A stretch of 64,000 nt of DNA from Calamus simplicifolius. Its lineage: Eukaryota > Streptophyta > Magnoliopsida > Arecales > Arecaceae. Below, one piece after another: positions 46,852 to 55,645 of the stretch. The first letter of the stretch is position 1; every line of letters begins with the position of its first letter. The stretch is from the NCBI GenBank assembly GCA_900491605.1, contig UESW01004826.1, positions 264,428 through 328,427 on the forward strand, written 5' to 3'. A program made the translations under genes and the position numbers. The notes beneath the pieces are model-generated. The model saw only the letters and a program-made list of their open reading frames with translations. It was not told the origin of the DNA and searched no databases.

Positions 46852-49050
46852 TGATGGGCAGTTGATCCCATAAAAAATAAAATTTTTTGGATGGCTCCAA
46901 AGGCCGACAGACTCCAGCCACCAGCGTCGGCCGCCAGCGATGGCCTCCAGCGTCGGCCTCCAGCGCTGGCCAAAGGCCGACAGACTCCAGCACCAGCCGC
47001 CAGCGTCGGCCTCCAGCGCCAGCCGCCAGCGTCGGCCACCAGCGTCGGCCTCCAGCGCTGGCCAAAGGCCGACAGCCTCCAGCGCAGCGCCAGCGTCGGC
47101 CGCAGCATCGGCCTCCAGCGACGGCCTCCAGCGTCGGCCTCCATCGCCAGCCTCCAGCGCTGGCCAAAGGCCGATAGCCTCCAGCGCCAGCCGCCAGCGT
47201 CGGCCTCCAGCGACGGCCTCCAGCGTCGGCCTCCATCTAGCCTCCAGCGCTGGCCAAAGGCCGACAGACTCCAGCACCAGCCGCCAGCATCGGTCGCCAG
47301 CGTCGGTCTCCAGCGACGGCCTCCAGCGTCGGTCTCCAGCGCTGGCCAAAGGCCGACAGACTCCAGTGTCGGCCGCCAGCGTCGGCCTCCAGCGACGGCC
47401 TCCAAGGCCGGCACATCAAAGGCCGACACCTGCCAAGATCGGCCTCTCCAAGCTAGGCGGCCCCGGTTCCTAGCCGGCCCCGGCCTCTCCAAGCCAGCGG
47501 CCCTGGCACATTCCAGCCGCCACGGCGTGTCCAAGCCAGCGGCCCCGGCTCATTCCCAGCCGGCCACGGCGTGTCCAAGTTAGCCGGCCCTGGCCTCTCC
47601 AAGCCAGGCGGCCTCGGTTCCTAGCCGGCCCCGGCCTCTGCAAGCCAGGCGGCCCCGGTTCCTAGCCGGCCCCGGCCTCTCCAAGCCAGGCGGCCCGGCA
47701 CATTCCTAGCCGGCCCCGGTGTCTCCAAGCCAGGCGGCCCGACACATTCCCAGCCGGCCCGCGTGTCCAAGCTAGCCGGCCCCGGCCTCTCCAAGCTAGG
47801 CGGCCATGGTTCCTAGCCGCCCCGGCGTCTCCAAGCCAGGCGGCCCCGGTTCCTAGCCGGCCCCGGCCTCTGCAAGCCAGGCGGCCCCGGAACATTCCTA
47901 GCCGGCCCCGGCGTCTCCAAGCCAGGCGGCCCCGGCACATTCCCAGCCGGCCACGGCGTGTCCAAGCTAGCCGGCCCCGGCCTCTCCAAGCCAGGCGGCC
48001 CCGGCACATTCCTAGCCGGCCCGGCGTCTCCAAGCCAGACGGCCCGGCACATTCCCAGCCGGCCAGGCGTGTCCAAGCTAGCCGGCCCCGGCTTCTCCAA
48101 GCTAGCCGGCCCCGGCGTCTCCAAGTCAGGCGGCCCGGCACATTCCTAGCCGGCCACGGCGTGTCCAAGCTAGCTGGCCCCAGCACCAGCCAGGCGGCTC
48201 CTACTTCTCCAAGCAGGTCGGCCCCGACACTTCCTCCGCGTCTCCAGTCCCGCCGAGTCGGCCAAGGCCATCCCTGGCCGGTCCGACTCGGCCCCGGCAT
48301 CCCCTGTCCCGCCGAGTCGGCCAAGGCCGTCCCCGGCCGGCCCGACTCGGCCCCGTCGTCTCCAGTCCCGCCGAGTCGGCCAAGGCCATCCCTGGCCGGC
48401 CCGACTCGGCCCCGGCGTCTCCGGTCCCGCCGAGTCGGCCAAGGCCATCCCCGGCCGGCCCGACTCGGCCCCGTCGTCTCCAAGTCCGCCGATTCGGCCC
48501 TGCCCCGGCACTGCCTTGCCGGCTGGATGGGCCCCGGCCATCTCAGGTCGACCCAGCTCGGCCCTGACAAGACGGGACCCCCCGGTTCCCGCCAGATCAG
48601 CCCCAGCGGTTCAAAAAACCACCTCTCTGACGCGCGCCACCCGACAACGTCAGACGTGCGCGCCCAACAGCCCAGCTGCTGATGGGACGTAACCCACCAA
48701 CCAGCCCAGATTCACGCAACGGCTCAGCAGACCTTCTGACTTCACGAAAACCCACGTGATGGTGCCAGCGTCAACCCCTATAAAAGGGTAAATTACTCGA
48801 AAACCAGGTAACGCACATTTTACGCACTCGATGCCCTAACTCTCAAAGGAATTACCTGATCCTTCTGAGACCTCTCCCTCCTCAAGAGCTCTCTCGAGCT
48901 CCTTCTCTACTGTGACCTCTGTCACTAACTTGGGCGTCGGAGGGTCCCACCGGAGAACCCTCTCCGGTCTTGGGACTTCTTTGCAGGCAACCCGGTGAAG
49001 AAGAAGAGCCTCCGTTCCCGACGTCCAGGAGGGGTGATCGAGCGTCATCA
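46852..49050 (+). repeat. Gypsy 5' LTR with three internal tandem arrays
   Basis: Very GC-rich. Arrays are CCAGCGTCGGCCT-like units (46905-47410), AAGCCAGGCGGCCCCGG-type units alternating with CTAGCCGGCCCCGGC (47440-48180), and about 60-bp GCCGAGTCGGCCAAGGCC-type units (48240-48490). TATA box at 48780-48786, G-box CACGTG at 48753-48758. All long open frames within it are repeat artefacts. Confidence 0.92.
48776..48790 (+). promoter_or_regulatory. LTR TATA box
   Basis: CCCTATAAAAGGG in the unique part of the 5' LTR, about 270 bp before its end, preceded by a G-box (CACGTG, 48753-48758). The same arrangement in the 3' LTR lies at 57581-57590. Expected to drive the genomic transcript. Confidence 0.8.
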
Positions 49051-49052
49051 GA

Positions 49053-49071
49053 TTGGCGCGCCAGGAAGGGG
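49053..49071 (+). other. Gypsy primer-binding site
   Basis: TTGGCGCGCCAGGAAGGGG two bases after the LTR, the PBS form typical of plant Tat elements. The priming tRNA was not identified here. Confidence 0.8.
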
Positions 49072-49144
49072 GGTGTGCATAAGAAAAAGTAGCGAACGTC
49101 TTCCCTGAGCTACGTCTTCCATCCCCTCTCTTCTCCTAGAAGCC

Positions 49145-50765
49145 ATGGTGGTGACACGAGCCCAGGACGCCTCCGTCAGCTGCCCGGCGGGGCTCCCCCC
49201 GCCAACTAGGCAGCAGGAGGCCAATCCCCCTGCTACCAGCCCTCTGGTTGCCGGCCCGCCGCCGGACGCCGCCCTCCAAACGGCGGAGCAGCTGGCAACC
49301 CTCTCCCAGCAAGTTCAGAATCTCACTGCCATGGTCCACGGACTCCAGCAGCAGCAGTCCGTGGCCACCCAGCACCAGACTGCTCCCCCGCCAGCCAGCA
49401 GTCGGCGAGGGGAGGCTCCCCCGCCGGGGGACCGGCCGACGTCAAGCTTCCCCCAGGAAGCCTCGCCGCGAGCCCTCCAAGCGGCCACGGTCCCTGGCCA
49501 CGGCCCCAGCGAGCTTCCTCCCAAGCCACATCATCACGAGGAACCCAGGCGGAAGTCCCGACTTCCGTCTCCATCTTCTGCTTCCTCTTCTTCTTCTTCC
49601 TCCGAGCCATCCCGGAGGGCTCCGACGATCAACCGCCAGGCGGAGGAACGCCTGGAGGAGTACAACCGGCGCCTCGACGAGCTCGCCAGGAAGATAAACC
49701 ACCAGCCGGAGGAAGAGTTTGACACTCGTCCTCCTTACACCCGCCGCATACTGGAGGAACCGGTTCCCTCCAGGTTCCGCTTCCCCCAGGTGGACCCGTA
49801 CGACGGTACGACCGACCCTCTCGACCACCTCGAGAGCTACAAGGCCATGATGCAAGTCCAGGGCGCCTCAGACGCCCTTCTCTGCAAGGCCTTCCCTGCA
49901 ACCTTGCGGAAGGCCGCCCGTGCGTGGCATTCACGCCTGTCCCCCCACAGCATAGACTCCTTCCGGGAGCTGGAGAGGGCATTCCTGGCCCACTTTGACG
50001 CCTGCCGCCGGATCCCAAGGGTGGCGGACAGCCTCTTCTCCGTCCGCCAGAAGGAAGGAGAGTCCCTGCGGGACTTTGTGTCCCGATTCAAAACCGCCGC
50101 CCTCGAGGTCTACCATCTCGATGATGCGGTGGCCACCCTGGCGCTGAAGCGGGGACTCCTTCCGTCCCGCTTCACCTTCTCCTTGGACAAGAAGCCCCCG
50201 AGCTCTTACTCCGACCTCCTCCTCCGGCCCAGAAGTACATCCGGGCAGATGAAGCCGACCTCACTCGCCGGGAGTCTTCGAAGGGCTCCAGCCACAAATC
50301 CGCTCGCCCTGAGCCGAGCGGACCTCCTCGACATCGCCGATCCGACCCACCTCGCCGGTCCGACAACAGGCGCCGAAGCCCTGTCCCCGACGAGGTAAGC
50401 TCACTCCTCTCCTTGCCCCTCGATCCCACATCCTGATGGAGATCGAGGGCGAGCCCTACCTTCAACGTCCTCCCCCCATGAAGAAGGGTGTATCCCGCGA
50501 CAGAAGCCGCTACTGTCGATTCCACCGGGACTACGGCCACGACACCGACAGCTGCTACAGTTTGAAGCGGGCCATCGAGGAGCTCATCCAATGGGGCTAC
50601 CTCGGCAAGTACATCCAGAAGACGCCACAGCCGCTGCCGGCCATCATGGGGCCCCCACCAGCTCAAGCCGCCGTCGACAACACCCCCACGGAGCGGACCG
50701 TCGGGATGGTGTCCTGGGGGTCAGCCTCTGCGTCCAAGGCCGAGGGGGGAGGATGCTCCAAATAA
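49145..50765 (+). CDS. Gypsy gag
   Basis: Starts MVVTRAQDASVSCPAG at 49145 after a short leader. A proline-rich N-terminus and an E/R-rich linker precede the retrotransposon gag core (VDPYDGTTDPLDHLESYKAM, then RAWHSRLSPHSIDSF, about residues 220-280). The C-terminal YCRFHRDYGHDTDSCYSLK zinc-binding segment lies at about 50510-50570. Two one-base deletions (50226-50230 and 50416-50419) break the frame. The start was chosen because it is the first ATG of the long open frame. Confidence 0.88.
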
Positions 50766-50769
50766 TGTA

Positions 50770-51411
50770 ATGCCCCGGGGGGAGACGGCTGTAATGGAGA
50801 ATGTAAACAATGAAGGCGTAGTCGTCGCTATGACGATCGCCAAACACCCTGTAAAAAGGATTTTAGTTGATAGTGGCAGCTCAGCTGACATCCTTACTTA
50901 CGACGCCTTTGTTCGGATGGGTTTATCTGTTGACTCCCTCCAGCCCGTGGCGACCCCGCTAGTCGGATTCACCGGAGATTCTGTGAGGGTCGAGGGCGAA
51001 ATATCCTTGCCTGTGACGGCCGGAACCCCGCCATGCCAAAGCACCGTGATCATGAAATTCCTAGTCGTAAGGGTCCCTTTGGCATACAACGCCATTCTTG
51101 GGCGTCCCGGCCTGAATCTTTTGGACGGTTATCTCCACCCGACGTCTACTGGTGCAGTTCCCCACCAGCGAGGGAGTTGGAGAGATGCGCGGGAGATAAG
51201 CCCGGTCTTACCTTGCTATCATGCGGCGTCGAGCCCTTTGGAGGCCGACCCGGCCCTGGAGGCGTCTGACCCTAGAGATTCCGCCAAAGGAGGGGAGCCC
51301 GCCGAGCACCTCCTGACTTTCCCTCTCAACGATGACCCAACAAGGACCGTCCGTGTGGGCGGACTCCTTCCCCTGGAAGGGGGAGCGCCTCTTAGCTTTC
51401 CTGCGGGCTAA
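50770..51411 (+). CDS. Gypsy aspartic protease region
   Basis: Contains RILVDSGSSADILTYDAF with the catalytic DSG, and YNAILGRPGLNLLDGY. In Tat elements this follows gag and precedes RT. The frame is lost after the GRPGLN block; conserved FPTSEGVGE sequence continues in another frame. Confidence 0.85.
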   Translation: MPRGETAVMENVNNEGVVVAMTIAKHPVKRILVDSGSSADILTYDAFVRMGLSVDSLQPVATPLVGFTGDSVRVEGEISLPVTAGTPPCQSTVIMKFLVVRVPLAYNAILGRPGLNLLDGYLHPTSTGAVPHQRGSWRDAREISPVLPCYHAASSPLEADPALEASDPRDSAKGGEPAEHLLTFPLNDDPTRTVRVGGLLPLEGGAPLSFPAG

Positions 51412-52700
51412 CTCGGACGTATTCGCCTGGTCAGCGTCTGACATGCCCGGCATCCCTCCGGAAGTCATCACCCACAAGCTTAACATCGACCCGCGCCACC
51501 GTCCAATCCGTCAAAAGAAGAGGAGCTTTGCCCCCGACCGACAAAGGGCAATTGATGAAGAAGTCAACAAGCTGATCAGCGCCGGCCACATCCGGGAGGC
51601 GCACTACCCAAGCTGGCCAACGTAGTCATGGTGCGCAAGGCAAACGGGAGCTGGAGGATCTGTATAGACTTCACCGACCTCAACAAGGCGTGCCCAAAAG
51701 ACAGCTTTCCCTTGCCAAGAATTGACCAGCTGGTCGATTCCACCTCTGGTCACGAGCTTCTCAGCTTCATGGACGCCTTCTCCGGATACAACCAGATAAG
51801 GATGGACCCCGGCGACGAGGAGCACACCTCCTTCGTGACAGAGAAAGGCATTTACTGTTACAAGGTGATGCCTTTCGGCCTCAAGAATGCGGGAGCAACC
51901 TATCAACGGCTGATGAACAAGGTGTTCCAGGACCAGCTCGGCCGGAACATGGAAGTCTATGTGGACGACATGCTGACGAAGAGCACCCGTGCCGCCGACC
52001 ACATCTCCGACCTGGAAGAAACTTTTAACAACCTCGTCGCTTCCAAGTCAAGCTGAACCCTAAGAAGTGCGCTTTTGGGGTCACGGCAGGTAAATTCCTG
52101 GGCTTTATGGTGACCCAGCGCGGAATCGAGGCGAACCCAGAGAAGATCAGTGCCATACTTGACATGAGGCCGCCGTCCAACAAGAAGGAAGTGCAACGGC
52201 TAACGGGAAGGATAGCGGCTCTGAGTCGTTTCCTCTCCAGATCGGCCGAGAGGTGCTTGCCTTTCTTCAAGGCCCTGCGGAAGGTGAACGGTTTTGCATG
52301 GACGGACGACTGCCAGGAAGCTTTCGACGGCTTAAAGGCGTTCCTGTCCTCCCCACCGCTCCTCTCCAAGCCGAGAGACGGGGAGAGTCTTTCCTTTACT
52401 TAGCCGCCTCCTCAGAAGCCGTCAGCTCAGTCCTGGTGCGCCTTGACGCTGACGGAACCCAAAGGCCAGTCTACTACGTGAGCAAGGTCCTACACGACGC
52501 CGAGGTCAGGTATTCCAAAACGGAGAAAGTCATTTTCGCCTTGATAGTTTCTGCCCGGCGCCTTCGCCCGTATTTCCAAGCCCATCCTATCGTGGTGCTC
52601 ACGGACCAACCTCTCGAGCCTCCTGGCCCGTCCGGATACTTCGGGTCGACTCGCCAAATGGGCCATCAAGCTGGGGGAATTCGACATCTCTTTCCAAGCA
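51412..52700 (+). CDS. Gypsy reverse transcriptase and first RNase H
   Basis: RT blocks: DVFAWSASDMPGI, RQKKRSFAPDRQRAIDEEV, then SWRICIDFTDLNKACPKDSF, MPFGLKNAGATYQRLMN and the catalytic YVDDML. RT thumb and connection follow (LGFMVTQRGIEANPEKI, FAWTDDCQEAFDGLK), and then RNase H (AASSEAVSSVLVR, RYSKTEKVIFALIV, VVLTDQPL). One-base deletions break the frame at 51615-51616, 52033-52035 and 52390-52392. The residue after YVDDML is T instead of the usual V. Confidence 0.9.
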
Positions 52701-52819
52701 CGACCGGCCTTGAAGTCCCAAGTCCTGGCCGACTTCCTGGTCGAGTGCACTTGGGCGGAAGAAGATCTCAAGGAGGTCCCTGGGAGCAGCCCAGGCCCGA
52801 GCCGAGAGGTGATGGAGAG

Positions 52820-53208
52820 ACCTGGATCCTCCACGTGGACGGCGCATCGAATTCTCAAGGGAGTGGCGCCGGCCTCATTCTTGCCGGGCCGGAAGGAGAA
52901 AGAACCGAGTGCGCCCTGAGATTTCTTTTTGAAGCCACCAACAACCAAGCGGAGTACGAAGCCCTGCTGGCCGGGTTAAGATTAGCCCAGGAGGTTGGAG
53001 CAAAGCACCTCAGAGCCTACACGGACTCGCAACTCGTCTCCGGGCAAATCAACGGAGAGTATGAGGCGCGCGACCCCGTTATGGCGCAATATCTGAAAAA
53101 GGTTCAACTCTTGACCTCCTCGCTGCCTTACTTCAGCATCAGTTACATCCCCGAAGCGAAAACGCAAAGGCCGACGTCCTCTCTCGACTGGCTACCTCCG
53201 CCGACGGC
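52820..53208 (+). CDS. Gypsy second (archaeal-type) RNase H
   Basis: Encodes WILHVDGASNSQGSGAGLIL, ATNNQAEYEALLAGLRLA and RAYTDSQLVSGQINGEY, with the D...E...D pattern of the extra RNase H found in Tat-lineage Gypsy elements. A one-base deletion at the A run 53159-53162 displaces the NAKADVLSRLA block that leads into integrase. Confidence 0.9.
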
Positions 53209-54525
53209 TTGACAAGGGACGCCTACATCGAATATCTAGAAAGGCCCAGTACAGAGGGCGGGGAGGAAGTCCTCCCGCTCACCCCGGAACCTACATGGAT
53301 GGACGCCTATGTCCGCTATCTCACCGACGGCACCCTCCCTGACGACCGCAACGAAGCCAGATTGCTCAAGTGGAGGGCCTCCAAGTTCATCCTTCTCGAC
53401 GGGCGCCTATACAGAAGGTCATTCTCCTACCCGTTGCTTAAGTGCGTAGGCCCCGCCGATGCCGACTACATCCTCAGAGAAATCCACGAGGGCATTTGCG
53501 GGAACCATCTGGGGGGCAGATCCTTAGCCCAGAAGGCTCTCCGTCAGGGGTACTTCTGGCTCACTATGAAGGAGGACGCGGCCAAGCTAGTTCAAAGGTG
53601 TGACGGCTGCCAGCGCCACGCGCACATCCAACGTCAGCCGCCTGCCCCGCTGAGCCCACTCTCGGCTCCATGGCCCTTCGCCCAGTGGGGAATGGACATC
53701 CTTGGACCGTTCCCCCCAGCTTCAGGGCAGCGGAGATTCTTGTTGGTCGCCATCGACTACTTCACCAAGTGGGTCGAGGTCGAGGCGTTGGCCAAAATCA
53801 CGGAGAGCAAAGTTAAGGCTTTCTTCTGGAAGTCGATCATATGCCGCTTTGGCTTGCCTCACACCCTCGTCACGGACAACGGCCGCCAATTCAACAACGA
53901 GGCGTTCAAGGCCTTCTGTGAGGAGCTAGGCATTCACCACCGATTCACCTCTGTCGGCCACCCCCAGACCAACGGGGAGGCTGAGGTCATGAACCGCACC
54001 ATCCTCAGAGGGCTCAGGACTCGCCTAGACGGCTCCAAAGGACGCTGGGTAGAAGAGCTCCCCAGTGTGATATGGGCTTACCACACAACGCCCAGAGCCC
54101 CGACGGGCGAAACTCCTTTCAGCCTCTCCTTCGGATCCGAGGCCGTCATCCCCGTCGAGATCGGATTGCCCAGTCCACGTGTGGAGTCCTTCAGTGAGGA
54201 GGGCAACTCCGCACTGATCCGGGCCAACCTAGACTTCATCGACGAGGCGCATGACAGAGCGAGACTGCGCATGGCGACCTTTCGCCAGCGAGCGGCCAAG
54301 TACTACAACGCCCGGGTTCGTCCCAAGGTTTTTCGCCGCGGAGACTTGGTGCTACGAAAGGCCGAGGTATCAAAGCCTACCGAGGGGGGCAAGCTATCCC
54401 CCAACTGGGAAGGTCCCTACCGTGTCGCCGAGGTTCCACCGGGGGCATACAAACTAGAAGAGCTTGACGGGAAGCCCATTCCACGTACCTGGAATGCGGA
54501 CAACCTCCGCCGATATTATCAATGA
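53209..54525 (+). CDS. Gypsy integrase
   Basis: A 438-codon uninterrupted frame. The HHCC domain (EIHEGICGNHLGGRSLAQKA ... RCDGCQRHA) comes first. The D,D,E core carries WGMDILGPFP, LVTDNGRQFNN and GHPQTNGEAEVMNRTI. A C-terminal GPYRVAEV/LDGKPIPRTWNA segment is typical of Tat integrases. This is the best-preserved domain; the stop TGA lies just after RRYYQ. Confidence 0.93.
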   Translation: MTRDAYIEYLERPSTEGGEEVLPLTPEPTWMDAYVRYLTDGTLPDDRNEARLLKWRASKFILLDGRLYRRSFSYPLLKCVGPADADYILREIHEGICGNHLGGRSLAQKALRQGYFWLTMKEDAAKLVQRCDGCQRHAHIQRQPPAPLSPLSAPWPFAQWGMDILGPFPPASGQRRFLLVAIDYFTKWVEVEALAKITESKVKAFFWKSIICRFGLPHTLVTDNGRQFNNEAFKAFCEELGIHHRFTSVGHPQTNGEAEVMNRTILRGLRTRLDGSKGRWVEELPSVIWAYHTTPRAPTGETPFSLSFGSEAVIPVEIGLPSPRVESFSEEGNSALIRANLDFIDEAHDRARLRMATFRQRAAKYYNARVRPKVFRRGDLVLRKAEVSKPTEGGKLSPNWEGPYRVAEVPPGAYKLEELDGKPIPRTWNADNLRRYYQ

Positions 54526-54598
54526 TGTACTCCCAGAAGCATAAGTAATAAAAAAGGTCCTTTCGACACAGTTTGTCCTCCCTTGCGCCAAGTCTCTC

Positions 54599-55433
54599 AA
54601 AAGGAGCTCACTGGCATCGCGGCCCACGGGACACCACTCGGCCCCGGCACGGCGGTGCCCCCGAGTCGGTTAAGACCCTAAAGGCTCCGTACCCGGCTGA
54701 GTCGCCACTTGGGCGAACACAAACCCCAGGTTGGTTCAAAAGGAGCTCACTGGCATCGCGGCCCACGGGACACCACTCGGCCCGGCACGGCGGTGCCCCG
54801 AGTCGGTTAAGTCCCTAAAGGCTCCGTACCCGGCTGAGTCGCCACTTGGGCGGAACACAAACCCCCAGGTTGGTTCAAAAGGAGCTCACTGGCATCGCGG
54901 CCCATGGGACACCACTCGGCCCCGGCACGGCGGTGCCCCCGAGTTGGTTAAGTCCCTAAAGGCTCCGTACCCGGCTGAGTCGCCACTTGGGCGGAACACA
55001 AACCCCCAGGCTGGTTCAAAAGGAGCTCACTGGCATCGCGGCCCATGGGACACCACTCGGCCCCGGCACGGCGGTGCCCCCGAGTCGGTTAAGACCCTAA
55101 AGGCTCCGTACCCGGCTGAGTCGCCACTTGGGCGGAACACAAACCCCCAGGTTGGTTCAAAAGGAGCTCACTGGCATCGCGGCCCATGGGACACCACTCG
55201 GCCCCGGCACGGCGGTGCCCCCGAGTCGGTTAAGTCCCTAAAGGCTCCGTACCCGGCTGAGTCGCCACTTGGGCGGAACACAAACCCCCAGGTTGGTTCA
55301 AAGGAGCTCACTGGCATCGCGGCCCATGGGACACTACTCGGCCCGGCACGGCGGTGCCCCCGAGTCGGTTAAGCCCTAAAGGCTCCGTACCCGGCTGAGT
55401 CGCCCCTCAGTGGTTCCACACCCCCGAGGCGGT
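54599..55433 (+). repeat. Six about-140-bp tandem repeats in the Gypsy 3' UTR
   Basis: Units start AAAGGAGCTCACTGGCATCG at 54600, 54738, 54878, 55019, 55160 and 55300; a partial seventh starts at 55434. The spacing is 138-141 bp and copies are nearly identical. Each contains CTCGGCCCCGGCACGGCGG and GAGTCGGTTAAG. An open frame of 213 codons across them is a repeat artefact. Confidence 0.95.
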
Positions 55434-55630
55434 TCAAAAGGAACCTGACGACGCCCAGCTCTCAGGTCACCCTCCGGGGTTCACTCCCGACCCCGCGTTG
55501 GGAAAGGATTACTGGCCGCCCTCAGCTAGCCAAAGAAGGCACGCAGACGTCCATCCAAGGCAGCGCAAGGTGCCAAGGTAAAAGTTCTACACTCCTTTCG
55601 CTTAGCCGATGCGGGCACGCAAGCTCAAGG

Positions 55631-55645
55631 AGTGTGGGGGGCATT
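55631..55645 (+). other. Gypsy polypurine tract
   Basis: AGTGTGGGGGGCATT directly before the 3' LTR, the expected plus-strand primer site. Confidence 0.75.

Noticed and set aside
46669..48682. Many long open frames (up to 302 codons, both strands) between 46669 and 48682
   Set aside because: They run through GC-rich tandem arrays of the Gypsy 5' LTR and translate to repetitive R/P/G/W-rich strings; the same frames recur in the 3' LTR.
54573..55372. 213-codon repetitive ORF after integrase
   Set aside because: Each repeat length of about 140 bp simply lacks stops in one frame; it is the 3' UTR tandem array.
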